Shown piece by piece: positions 7,349-15,510 of a stretch of DNA of 50,980 bases. Numbering within the stretch: position 1 is the first letter of the stretch; the number at the start of each line of letters is the position of its first letter. Location of the stretch: positions 1 to 50,980 of the forward strand of contig DLLT01000012.1 in assembly GCA_002478045.1 (NCBI GenBank). The letters are read 5' to 3'. The stretch comes from Porphyromonadaceae bacterium UBA7555. GTDB taxonomy: Bacteria; Bacteroidota; Bacteroidia; Bacteroidales; Muribaculaceae. The notes under the pieces are model-generated. The model was not told the DNA's origin, ran no database searches, and saw nothing but the letters and a program-made list of their open reading frames with translations. The translations under genes were made by a program, and so were the position numbers.

Positions 7349-7975
7349 ATGGACAACCAAAAACTCTCCCCGGAAGGGCAACAAGCGGCCTATGCCGAAG
7401 TCGTAAGACAGCGGTACAATTCGTTTATGCCCAAATTTATCAACGTCCTTTGCAAGCGCTACAGCTTCCTGAGCCACTCGGAAGCAATGGATATATATAC
7501 CGACGTATTTATTGCTATATACGACAATCTTCAAAAAGGTCGCATTGCGCCCGACACCAATTGGGAAGCATATATGCTGAAGATAGGCATAAACATAGTC
7601 GAAAAGATATATCGCGCCCCCAAAGAGGGCAAAATCATCTCATTGGACTTCGATTCGCTGTTTGACGAGACCCCCGATGACACCGAAAGCCGAACAGATC
7701 GTATCTTGGGCCAAGTTTCAAGCATCGAAGACACGGATAATCCCTACGAAGACCCCGAATTGATTGAAGCCCTGAATTTGGCTATGAGCCATCTTCCCGG
7801 GAAATGCGCCATGATTATGCGTTATTTCTACTACAACAATATGAGTATGGACGCCATAGCCACACTGCTGGGATACAATGCCGCAGTGACGGTTCGCAAC
7901 CGCAAGGCGCAATGTATGAAGCAATTGGCCAAGGAAGTTAAAGAATACGCAGCGAGACTTGGTTATGACTTATGA
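7349..7975 (+). CDS. ECF-like sigma-70 family RNA polymerase sigma factor
   Basis: A 208-residue protein. Region 2 is recognisable as FINVLCKRYSFLSHSEAMDI then YTDVFIAIYDNLQKG, and region 4 as LNLAMSHLPGKCAMIMRYFY then NNMSMDAIATLLGYNAAVTV with a recognition helix. An acidic linker (about residues 100-140) joins them. This is the layout of group IV (ECF) sigma factors, although region 2 is divergent. The next gene starts one base after its stop and is probably its regulator. The stimulus and the promoters recognised cannot be seen here. Confidence 0.8.
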   Translation: MDNQKLSPEGQQAAYAEVVRQRYNSFMPKFINVLCKRYSFLSHSEAMDIYTDVFIAIYDNLQKGRIAPDTNWEAYMLKIGINIVEKIYRAPKEGKIISLDFDSLFDETPDDTESRTDRILGQVSSIEDTDNPYEDPELIEALNLAMSHLPGKCAMIMRYFYYNNMSMDAIATLLGYNAAVTVRNRKAQCMKQLAKEVKEYAARLGYDL

Positions 7976-7976
7976 T

Positions 7977-8975
7977 ATGAAATCAGAAGATATGGACAAG
8001 AGAGCACTCATTCAACAATACCTCAACGGACGTCTCAACAGCGCCCAAATCGCTGAATTTACGAGACAGCTCAATGACCCGGAATTCTGCAACATTCTGA
8101 GCGAAGAACGTGAGATTGCCGAAAAACGACAGGCGGCAAGCCAAGCAACGGCCACAATGGCCAAAGTGGCCGAAGCCAAGCCCTTATCCGAGCAGGAGCA
8201 AGAGACACTTATAGACCTATACATCCATGGGGATATGGACTCGGAAACCGAAAGCCGATTTCTCAGTCATATCAAGGCCGACAAAGAACTGCAAAGGCAA
8301 GTACTGCTTGTAGCAAACATCGTAAAGGGCACCATAGCCGAACAACGTCAAAGCGACTTGGAATTCGGATGCGCAATGAAGAACCTGACGCGTGACCAAC
8401 TTGAGCAAATCATAGGACCGCGACGCAGCTCGGCATCGCGGCCTGCGTCATCAAACACTCAAATATTTGACCGCCCCAAGATGCCCAAGCCGGCACAAGA
8501 ATTCAAGTCGTCTCGCTACGATGTACTACAATGTCTTAAGAGTTCACATCCGTTACAGGACAAAATGCTTATGAAACATTTTTTCTACGAACGCTATTTC
8601 GACCGCAACGACAACCTCAAATCAAGCGATGAACTCGATCCTACCAAAGACGTCGTGATGGACATCTACGAAAGGTTCAAGCCTGACTACGCCGCATACG
8701 GTATCAGCAGCAATGTTGACACTCTGAGCGAAGCCGGCAAGTGTCTCGATGCCATCAAAACGGCCTATGACGAAGCACTGAAATCCGGCAATATATCCGG
8801 GGCTTTGGCTGCGGGCAAGGACCTTGCCGTGGAATACCTGCACATAGGCATAGTCGACAAGTTCAAGGAAACTCTCAATGACCTTAAGTTGGTCGCCCCC
8901 TGCAGTTCAAGCAAAGACGATGATGCATTGAAGCGCGATATTCGCCTCCTTCTGGCCCTTTCGGAGACCATCTGA
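7977..8975 (+). CDS. Sigma-factor partner with duplicated anti-sigma-like helical domain
   Basis: A 332-residue cytosolic protein with no membrane segment or signal peptide. Two copies of one pattern occur near the N-terminus: LIQQYLNGRLNSAQIAEFTR then QLNDPEF (about residues 10-36), and LIDLYIHGDMDSETESRFLS then HIKADKEL (about 73-100). This short helical module (I..Y..G.L....E..F...L..D..L) is seen at the N-terminus of Bacteroidetes anti-sigma and related proteins. The rest is helical and unrecognised. It is tightly coupled to the sigma gene. A soluble anti-sigma or anti-anti-sigma role is inference. The start at 7977 is preferred; 7959 and 7992 are in-frame alternatives. Confidence 0.6.
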   Translation: MKSEDMDKRALIQQYLNGRLNSAQIAEFTRQLNDPEFCNILSEEREIAEKRQAASQATATMAKVAEAKPLSEQEQETLIDLYIHGDMDSETESRFLSHIKADKELQRQVLLVANIVKGTIAEQRQSDLEFGCAMKNLTRDQLEQIIGPRRSSASRPASSNTQIFDRPKMPKPAQEFKSSRYDVLQCLKSSHPLQDKMLMKHFFYERYFDRNDNLKSSDELDPTKDVVMDIYERFKPDYAAYGISSNVDTLSEAGKCLDAIKTAYDEALKSGNISGALAAGKDLAVEYLHIGIVDKFKETLNDLKLVAPCSSSKDDDALKRDIRLLLALSETI

Positions 8976-9014
8976 CGCGCACAGCGCCTCAAAACACAAT
9001 CCTCTCCACCGACA

Positions 9015-9046
9015 GCGAGCGGCGCCTCATACGGGGCGCCGCTCGC
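9015..9046. terminator. Bidirectional terminator between the sigma partner and infB
   Basis: A 12-bp perfect GC-rich stem, GCGAGCGGCGCC (9015-9026) with GGCGCCGCTCGC (9035-9046), between two convergent genes. T tracts are weak on both sides. Confidence 0.65.
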
Positions 9047-9071
9047 GTTATATAGATTGTTATTCGATGTG

Positions 9072-11837
9072 TCAGAGGGTTCGGTTGACCTCGATTTCTT
9101 CGAAGCCTTCGAAGATGTCACCCACCTTGATGTCATTGTATCCGGCGATGGAGCATCCGCAGTCGTAGCCTGCGACCACTTCTTTGGCATCGTCCTTGAA
9201 GCGTTTGAGCGAGCCAAGTTCGCCGGTATATTTGACTATACCGTCACGGATAAGGCGAACCTTGCAGCCGCGCTTGAGCTTGCCTTCGCGCACCATGGCA
9301 CCGGCAATGGTTCCGACCTTGCTGATGTGATATGTTTCAAGCACTTCGGCCGTACCGATAATCTCTTCCTTGATTTCGGGCGCGAGCATACCGGCCATAG
9401 CGTCCTTGACTTCCTCGATGGCCTGATAGATGACCGAGTAGAGGCGTATGTCGACGCCCTCGCGTTCGGCGGCACGACGTGCGGCTATAGACGGACGCAC
9501 CTGGAAGCCGATGATGATTGCATCCGATGCAGCAGCCAGGGTGACATCGCTTTCGGAAATTTCGCCGACGGCCTTATGTAGGACGTTGACTTGGATTTCC
9601 TCGGTGGACAGCTTGATGAGCGAGTCGCTGAGTGCCTCGATAGAGCCGTCAACGTCGCCTTTGACGATGATATTGAGCTCTTGGAAGTTGCCGATGGCGC
9701 GGCGACGGCCAATATCTTCGAGTGTGAGGATCTTGGTGGTGCGCAGTCCTTGTTCGCGTTGCAACTGTTCGCGCTTGGAGGCTATTTCGCGAGCTTCCTG
9801 CTCGGTATCGAGTACGTTGAAGGTATCTCCTGCCGTAGGTGCGCCGTTCAGGCCCAAAATCAGTGCCGGGCATGCGGGACCGGCCTCCTTGATGCGCTGG
9901 TTGCGCTCGTTAAACATTGCCTTGACCTTGCCGAAGTGGTTGCCGGCCAGAATTATATCACCCACGCGGAGCGTACCATTCTGTACCAGCACGGTGGCTA
10001 CATATCCGCGGCCTTTGTCGAGTGACGACTCGATGATGCTACCCGTTGCCTTGCGGTTGGGATTGGCTTTGAGGTCCAACATCTCGGCCTCGAGAAGCAC
10101 TTTCTCCATCAGCTCGGGTACGCCCGTACCTTTCTTGGCGGAGATGTCTTGCGACTGATATTTACCGCCCCAGTCTTCGACAAGATAGTTCATTCCGGCC
10201 AGTTCCTCCTTGATTTTTTCGGGGTTGGCGTGCGGCTTGTCTATCTTATTAATGGCAAAGACTATGGGTACACCGGCGGCGCTGGCGTGGTTGATAGCTT
10301 CGACTGTCTGCGGCATGACGTTGTCGTCTGCGGCTACGATGATTATACAGATATCGGTGACCTTGGCACCGCGAGCACGCATGGCGGTGAATGCCTCGTG
10401 ACCGGGGGTGTCGAGGAATGTGATGTGGCGACCGTCCGAAAGCTTGACATTGTACGCACCGATGTGCTGCGTGATGCCGCCGGCCTCGCCGGCGATGACG
10501 TTGGCCTGGCGAATATAGTCGAGCAGCGAGGTCTTGCCGTGGTCGACATGGCCCATGACGGTGACAATCGGGGGACGCGGTACGAGGTCTTCCTCGGCGT
10601 CTGCTTCCTGGTGTATGGCATCGGCCACTTCGGCGCTGACATATTCGGTCTTGAACCCGAATTCTTCGGCCACAATATTTATGGTTTCGGCGTCAAGGCG
10701 CTGGTTGATGGATACCATCACGCCGATATTCATACACGTTGCGATGACCTGATTGATGGGAACGTCCATCATTATGGCCAAATCGTTGGCGGTCACAAAT
10801 TCGGTAAGCTTTAGTATCTTGCTCTCGGCGCGTGCTTCGGCTGCGGCTTCGCTGGCGCGCTCGGCAGCAGCTTCGCGTTTCTCCTTACGCCACTTGACGC
10901 CTTTTTTGAGGCCCTTATCTTTGGCCGTAAGGCGTGCCAGTGTTTCTTTTACTTGCTTGGAAACATCTTCGTCGCTGACGTCGTTATGCTGCTGAGCCAC
11001 GGGACGCTTGGCGGGGCGTTCCGCGTTCTTGTTCTTGGCGTTTTTGCCTCCGGGGCGTCCCTGACCGCCACCCTGGCGATTGCGGTCACGGTCGGCAGCA
11101 GACGGCGGGTTGGTGCCCGGCGTCTTGTTGACGTCTACTTTTTCACTGCCCGGTTCGATGCGACGGCGTTTCTTACGGTTGCCGTTGGCGTTTTGTCCTC
11201 CGGCATTCTGTCCCCCACCCTTGCCTTTTTTCTTGGGGCGAGTGGAAAGATTGAGCGCATCAAGGTCTATCTTGCCTTTGATGTTGAGCCCGGCCACCGT
11301 GGGGACATTGGTAGCTATGAAGTTTTCGTCTTTTTCGGGAGCCTCGGCGGCTTCAGGGACTTCGGCAGTCTCTTTGGCCTCAGCGGCAGCCTCTTCCTTG
11401 GCTTTAGCGGCAGCGGCGGCGCGTTGCTCGGCTTGAGCCTTGGCCTCGGCTTCGGCGCGAGCTTTGGCCTCGGCTTCTTCTCTGGCCTTGGCGGCAGCGG
11501 CTTCGGCGCGAGCCTTGGCCTCGGCCTCTTCCTTAGCCTTGGCTTCGGCGGCGGCGCGTTGTTCTGCTTCGGCCTTAGCGGCGGCCTCGGCACGTGCTGC
11601 GGCCTCTTCGGCGGCGCGGCGGCGTGCAGCCTCGGCTTCGGCAGCCTCGCGTTGCAGGCGGTTGCGGACGCTGTGGTCTTTGTCGAATTCGTTGTATACG
11701 ATTTCGACGATGTTGTCCTCGACTCGGGTATTGGGGCTCGGGTCTACGGCTATATTTTTCTTGTTGAGGAACTCAACGACTGTATTCAGTCCGAGGTTGA
11801 GCTCTTTTGCCAGGGTGCTTATTTTAGTTTTCGCCAT
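9072..11837 (-). CDS. infB: Translation initiation factor IF-2
   Basis: A 921-residue GTPase that delivers initiator fMet-tRNA to the 30S subunit. Residues 1-54 form the small IF2-N domain. Residues about 60-165 are an Ala/Glu/Lys/Arg-rich coiled segment built from repeated AEAKA-type units, and 200-280 are basic and Gly/Asn-rich. Residues 296-415 carry a second IF2-N-like domain. The G domain starts near 422 with G1 GHVDHGKT (429-436), G3 DTPGH (476-480) and G4 NKID (530-533), followed by domains II-IV. It is the last gene of rimP-nusA-infB. The N-terminal extension varies between species, and its repetitive codons create a long spurious antisense open frame. Confidence 0.98.
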   Translation of the reverse strand: MAKTKISTLAKELNLGLNTVVEFLNKKNIAVDPSPNTRVEDNIVEIVYNEFDKDHSVRNRLQREAAEAEAARRRAAEEAAARAEAAAKAEAEQRAAAEAKAKEEAEAKARAEAAAAKAREEAEAKARAEAEAKAQAEQRAAAAAKAKEEAAAEAKETAEVPEAAEAPEKDENFIATNVPTVAGLNIKGKIDLDALNLSTRPKKKGKGGGQNAGGQNANGNRKKRRRIEPGSEKVDVNKTPGTNPPSAADRDRNRQGGGQGRPGGKNAKNKNAERPAKRPVAQQHNDVSDEDVSKQVKETLARLTAKDKGLKKGVKWRKEKREAAAERASEAAAEARAESKILKLTEFVTANDLAIMMDVPINQVIATCMNIGVMVSINQRLDAETINIVAEEFGFKTEYVSAEVADAIHQEADAEEDLVPRPPIVTVMGHVDHGKTSLLDYIRQANVIAGEAGGITQHIGAYNVKLSDGRHITFLDTPGHEAFTAMRARGAKVTDICIIIVAADDNVMPQTVEAINHASAAGVPIVFAINKIDKPHANPEKIKEELAGMNYLVEDWGGKYQSQDISAKKGTGVPELMEKVLLEAEMLDLKANPNRKATGSIIESSLDKGRGYVATVLVQNGTLRVGDIILAGNHFGKVKAMFNERNQRIKEAGPACPALILGLNGAPTAGDTFNVLDTEQEAREIASKREQLQREQGLRTTKILTLEDIGRRRAIGNFQELNIIVKGDVDGSIEALSDSLIKLSTEEIQVNVLHKAVGEISESDVTLAAASDAIIIGFQVRPSIAARRAAEREGVDIRLYSVIYQAIEEVKDAMAGMLAPEIKEEIIGTAEVLETYHISKVGTIAGAMVREGKLKRGCKVRLIRDGIVKYTGELGSLKRFKDDAKEVVAGYDCGCSIAGYNDIKVGDIFEGFEEIEVNRTL

Positions 11838-11961
11838 ATATTGTTGTTTGTCGTTCTTCGTTGAGTTGGCCTGTCGCCGTAATAGCGGAGACCTTTGCCG
11901 TGATGGCTTGATGTGGGGAGGGAGGATACTGAAGCCCCGTTATGCGAGGGCGCGAGGCGAA

Positions 11962-13224
11962 TCAGTCTTCGAACTCGGCGCGGAGTACCTCGAGGACGTG
12001 GTCGACGGTTTCTTCTTCGAGATCGGCCTTTTCAATGAGCATTTCGCGAGGTGCATTCAGGACGCTCTTGGCGGTCACGAATCCGATATTCTTGAGCGCA
12101 TCGATTACCCATTCTTCGATTTCGTCCTTGAATTCGTCCAGGTAGATATCTTCCTCGGCATCGCTCTCGGCTGTGTCGCGGTATACGTCTATGACGTATC
12201 CGGTGAGCATGGAGGCCAGCTTGATGTTGAGACCACCCTTGCCTATGGCCAGGGATACTTCCTCGGGACGCAGAAACACCTCGGCTTTTTTCTCTTCTTC
12301 GTCAAGACGTATGGACGAAACCTTGGCGGGGCTGAGGGCACGTTGGATAAACAGTGTGGGGTTGGATGTGTAGTTGATGACATCGATGTTTTCGTTGCGC
12401 AGTTCGCGTACAATACCGTGGATACGGCTACCCTTGACACCTACACATGCGCCCACGGGGTCGATACGGTCGTCATAGGATTCTACAGCTATCTTGGCGC
12501 GCTCGCCCGGGATGCGTGCCACGGCGCGTATATTGATCAGACCATCCTGAATTTCGGGTACTTCGAGCTCGAAGAGACGGCGCAGGAAGTTCTCGTTGGT
12601 ACGCGATACCGTAATCTTGGGATTGTTGTTTTTATTGTCCACATTGGCCACGACGGCGCGCACGGTTTCGCCCTTGCGGAAGTAGTCGCCCGGAATGCTT
12701 TCGCTCTTGGGAAGCAGCAGCTCGTTTTTGTCATCGTCCAGCAGCAGCGTTTCGCGTGACCAGGTCTGGTAAACTTCGCCGGAGACCAATTCGCCTTCCA
12801 GCTCCTTGAATTTATCGTAGATGGCCTCTTTTTGCAGGTCCAAAATCTTGGACTGAAGGGTCTGGCGCAGGGTGAGGATGGCACGACGGCCGAATTTCTC
12901 GAAGAATATTTCCTTGGTATGCTCTTCACCGACCTCGGCATCGGGGTCGTCATCGGCGTGTGCATCGCTCAGCGAAATCTCGAGGTTGGGATTGGTGACT
13001 TCGCCGTCGGGCACAATTTTCAGGTTTTGGAATATCTGTACGTCGCCCTTATCGGGGTTGAGGATTACGTCGAGATTTTCGTCGGTGCCGAACATCTTGG
13101 CCAGCACGTTACGGAATGATTCTTCCAAGACACTGATCATAGTGGTCTTGTCGATATTTTTCAGTTCTTTGAACTCGGCGAATTGTTCGACCATATTCGG
13201 GCGGTCGTCTTTTTTCTTTGCCAT
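11962..13224 (-). CDS. nusA: Transcription termination/antitermination protein NusA
   Basis: A 420-residue RNA polymerase-binding factor. It has the N-terminal polymerase-binding domain (1-130), an S1 domain (about 137-205, GELVSGEVYQTW), and two KH domains marked by GACVGVKGSRIHGIV and AIGKGGLNIKLASML. A short acidic tail with one helix-hairpin-helix-like segment replaces the longer AR domains of enterobacterial NusA. The length is normal for Bacteroidetes. It lies 54 bp after rimP and 124 bp before infB, the conserved order, and is presumably co-transcribed from the promoter at 13897-13927. Confidence 0.97.
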   Translation of the reverse strand: MAKKKDDRPNMVEQFAEFKELKNIDKTTMISVLEESFRNVLAKMFGTDENLDVILNPDKGDVQIFQNLKIVPDGEVTNPNLEISLSDAHADDDPDAEVGEEHTKEIFFEKFGRRAILTLRQTLQSKILDLQKEAIYDKFKELEGELVSGEVYQTWSRETLLLDDDKNELLLPKSESIPGDYFRKGETVRAVVANVDNKNNNPKITVSRTNENFLRRLFELEVPEIQDGLINIRAVARIPGERAKIAVESYDDRIDPVGACVGVKGSRIHGIVRELRNENIDVINYTSNPTLFIQRALSPAKVSSIRLDEEEKKAEVFLRPEEVSLAIGKGGLNIKLASMLTGYVIDVYRDTAESDAEEDIYLDEFKDEIEEWVIDALKNIGFVTAKSVLNAPREMLIEKADLEEETVDHVLEVLRAEFED

Positions 13225-13278
13225 TTGCGGTGATGTTATGTGTAGTTTCGTTATTATTGTCTATCTCGTATCCGCACA

Positions 13279-13776
13279 TCAGTCGATGTCGCGGGCAATA
13301 GTCTTGATGTTGGAACGCAGGATCTCGTGAGGTACATCTTCAATCACGGGACGCTTGGCGCCTTCGTGACGCACCTTTGTGGGAACTGTCACGGTAACAG
13401 CTTGGCAGTCCTCGGAGACGGCGACAAGCGTGCCGTGTATGCGGCGACCGTCGCGCGTGAGCACGTCCACGGGATTGCCGACATTCATACGATACTGCGC
13501 ATCGACACTCCACGGAGCGGTGACTCCGGCACTGCCTACGGTGAGTTCGTAGTCTTCGACATCGCGGTCAAAGACCTCGGTGATGCGGCGCGATAGAGCC
13601 GTGCATTGGTCTATGTCTATGCCTTCGGGGCTGTCGATGGTCACGTCGACGATATTGTCGGCACTTACGGTGATATTTACCAAAAATATGTCCGTGCCGG
13701 CTATGGCTTCTTCTACGGTGTTGCGCAGCAGTTCTTTGTCAAGCATATAGTTTATGTCTATTTTGTTTGCTGCCAT
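13279..13776 (-). CDS. rimP: Ribosome maturation factor RimP
   Basis: A 165-residue factor required for 30S subunit assembly. It has the two-domain RimP layout, with TDIFLVNITVSADNIVDVTI and ESPEG-like loops in the N-terminal domain, ALSRRITEVFDRDVEDYELT in the middle, and an SH3-like C-terminal domain around RRIHGTLVAVSEDC. ATG 13776 is chosen because residues from there (MAANKIDINYMLDKELLRNT) match the family; the longer open frame to 13941 would start upstream of the promoter. First gene of the rimP-nusA-infB operon. Confidence 0.93.
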   Translation of the reverse strand: MAANKIDINYMLDKELLRNTVEEAIAGTDIFLVNITVSADNIVDVTIDSPEGIDIDQCTALSRRITEVFDRDVEDYELTVGSAGVTAPWSVDAQYRMNVGNPVDVLTRDGRRIHGTLVAVSEDCQAVTVTVPTKVRHEGAKRPVIEDVPHEILRSNIKTIARDID

Positions 13777-13847
13777 TGCCTCGCACTCCGCGGTGGGCAA
13801 GTAGCAGTATCTGTTTGGCTTCACAAGACCACGGCCCGTCAAAAGAC

Positions 13848-13874
13848 GAGGAGGAAGCCTCAGGCCTCCTCCTC
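13848..13874 (-). promoter_or_regulatory. Leader hairpin in the rimP-nusA-infB 5' UTR
   Basis: GAGGAGGAAGCC (13848-13859) and GGCCTCCTCCTC (13863-13874) pair at 11 of 12 positions around a 3-nt loop. It lies between the promoter and ATG 13776 on the transcribed minus strand, and a GTCTTTT tract follows. Because NusA acts at hairpins and U tracts, this could be an attenuator, but that is inference. Confidence 0.4.
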
Positions 13875-13896
13875 TTGAGAGTCTCATAAAGTGCTG

Positions 13897-13927
13897 CAAA
13901 GTTAAGCATTTACTATTATATAGACAA
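13897..13927 (-). promoter_or_regulatory. Consensus promoter of rimP-nusA-infB
   Basis: On the minus strand, TTG (13925-13927), 20 bp, TAACTTTG (13897-13904). This is a full match to the Bacteroidetes consensus. It gives a leader of about 115 nt and fixes the rimP start at 13776. Confidence 0.75.
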
Positions 13928-14034
13928 TAGCAGGCCTTCAAAGACCCGAAAACGCCTGAAAACTTTATGTATTTTTACGATTGTTTATTGTTTTTTAACC
14001 CACAGCCTCTTTAGCCGCTTCTTCGGTGGGCCCC

Positions 14035-14070
14035 AAAAAAGCAGCACCAGGGGCTGGCCCTTGGTGCTGC
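14035..14070 (-). terminator. Intrinsic terminator of the ketoacid oxidoreductase operon
   Basis: On the minus strand, GCAGCACCA pairs with TGGTGCTGC, with extra GGG/CCC pairing inside, followed directly by six Ts (14035-14040). It lies 38 bp after the gamma-subunit stop. Confidence 0.85.
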
Positions 14071-14107
14071 AGATATGTGTATATAGACTATGCGATATTT
14101 CGGACGA

Positions 14108-14644
14108 TTACTTGACGAGAGCTTTGCCGCGTGCGATGGCCTCTTCGTTGAGGGGGATGAGGTGGTGGTGACGCTCGGGCAGGGTCTTGCGCAGGCCGCG
14201 AACGACTGCATCATCGGGTACAAGAGGACGAGCCTTGAGCAGCGCGCCCAGCAGTATCATATTATAGGTCTTGGAGTTGCCCATTTCGATGGCGGCATCG
14301 GTAGCGTCCACCGGGATGACACGGATGTCGGTGCGAGTGGGTGCGCGGTGTATGCCGTAGGGGTCGTAGATGAGCGTTCCGCCGGGCTTAACTTTGCTCT
14401 CGAATTTGTCAAGGGATTGCTGGTTAAGGATTACGGCAGTGTCGTAGCTGTCAACGATGGGCGATGATATGGCGCTGTCGCTGATGATGACGGTGACATT
14501 GGCTGTACCGCCGCGCTGCTCGGGGCCGTAAGCGGGCATCCAGGTGGTTTCGAGATTGTCCATAAGTGCGGCATAGGCCAGTATTTTGCCCATAGAGAGG
14601 ACGCCTTGGCCGCCGAAGCCGGCTATGATAATTTCTTCTTTCAT
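14108..14644 (-). CDS. korC: 2-oxoacid:ferredoxin oxidoreductase, gamma subunit
   Basis: A 178-residue subunit with the glycine-rich N-terminus IIIAGFGGQGVLSMGKILAY and the GPEQRGGTANVTVIIS segment typical of the gamma domain of pyruvate/2-oxoacid:acceptor oxidoreductases. It completes a separate-subunit enzyme with the alpha and beta genes upstream and a ferredoxin. The complex decarboxylates a 2-oxoacid to its acyl-CoA while reducing ferredoxin in the cytoplasm. Substrate (2-oxoglutarate or branched-chain 2-oxoacids) cannot be decided by eye. Last gene of the operon; a strong terminator follows. Confidence 0.88.
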   Translation of the reverse strand: MKEEIIIAGFGGQGVLSMGKILAYAALMDNLETTWMPAYGPEQRGGTANVTVIISDSAISSPIVDSYDTAVILNQQSLDKFESKVKPGGTLIYDPYGIHRAPTRTDIRVIPVDATDAAIEMGNSKTYNMILLGALLKARPLVPDDAVVRGLRKTLPERHHHLIPLNEEAIARGKALVK

Positions 14645-14705
14645 TTTCTAAGAATTTAGGTGTGGGTGGTGTTGGGATGGTTCTCGACGAGTGCCGTATG
14701 GGGTG

Positions 14706-15467
14706 TCATTCGTCTTTGAGGTCGCCGAGGGGATATTTCTCGGTCATGTGTTCGGCCATCCACTGATTGGCCTGCGCGGGTGTCATCTTCCAGCCGGAAT
14801 TGCAGGTGGATACGACTTCGACAACGGAGGTACCTTTCTTGGCCATGGCGTTTTGGAAGGCTTTCTTGATGGCGGCTTTGGCCTTGCGCACGGCGGCGGC
14901 GGTGTGTACCGTCTGACGTGTGACGTAGCATGTGCCGTCCAGTCCGGCAAGTATATCGCTTATTTTCAGCGGATATCCGTTGAGATCAACGCGACGGCCG
15001 TAGGGGCAGGTAGCGGTCTTTTGGCCCAGCAGGGTGGTGGGTGCCATCTGTCCGCCGGTCATACCGTATATTGCGTTGTTGATGAATATGATGACGATGT
15101 TTTCGCCGCGGTTGCAGGCGTGTATGGTCTCGGCCGTGCCTATGGCGGCGAGGTCGCCGTCTCCCTGATAGGTGAACACAACGTTGTCGGGGTTGAGGCG
15201 CGATACGGCGGTGGCCACTGCGGGAGCGCGTCCGTGGGCGGCTTCCACCCAGTCGACATCTATGTAGTTGTAGGCGAATACGGCACATCCTACGGGCGCA
15301 ACGCCCACGGTGCGATCTTCGATACCGAGGTCGTCAATGACTTCGGCTACGAGTTTGTGTACGACGCCGTGGCTGCAGCCGGGGCAGTAGTGTGTATGGA
15401 CGTCAAGGAGCAGGCGCGGACGTCCGGTGACCTTATTTTCGGGTTTTATGATTTCTTCGATGGTCAT
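14706..15467 (-). CDS. korB: 2-oxoacid:ferredoxin oxidoreductase, beta subunit (TPP-binding)
   Basis: A 253-residue subunit that binds thiamine pyrophosphate and the proximal Fe-S centre. The TPP motif reads GDGDLAAIGTAETIHACNRG then ENIVIIFINNAIYG, the GDG...NN signature. CPGCSHG near residue 33 supplies conserved cysteines, and MTGGQMAPTT follows the TPP loop as in 2-oxoglutarate and branched-chain enzymes. It lies between the alpha and gamma genes on the minus strand, with about 40-60 bp gaps. Confidence 0.92.
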   Translation of the reverse strand: MTIEEIIKPENKVTGRPRLLLDVHTHYCPGCSHGVVHKLVAEVIDDLGIEDRTVGVAPVGCAVFAYNYIDVDWVEAAHGRAPAVATAVSRLNPDNVVFTYQGDGDLAAIGTAETIHACNRGENIVIIFINNAIYGMTGGQMAPTTLLGQKTATCPYGRRVDLNGYPLKISDILAGLDGTCYVTRQTVHTAAAVRKAKAAIKKAFQNAMAKKGTSVVEVVSTCNSGWKMTPAQANQWMAEHMTEKYPLGDLKDE

Positions 15468-15510
15468 TGTCGTGTGGTGTTAGAAGTGTGGTTTGTGTAT
15501 GGGCACGCTA

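Noticed and set aside
11400..11640. Repetitive DNA within infB as a tandem-repeat or CRISPR-like array
   Set aside because: The repetition follows AEAKA/AEARA codons of the IF-2 linker; units are irregular and there are no spacers. No CRISPR array is present in the window.
11440..12759. A 439-codon plus-strand open frame opposite infB and nusA
   Set aside because: It is the antisense shadow of the Ala/Glu-rich IF-2 coding region and NusA; its product is low-complexity Ala/Ser and matches nothing, while both minus-strand genes are certain.
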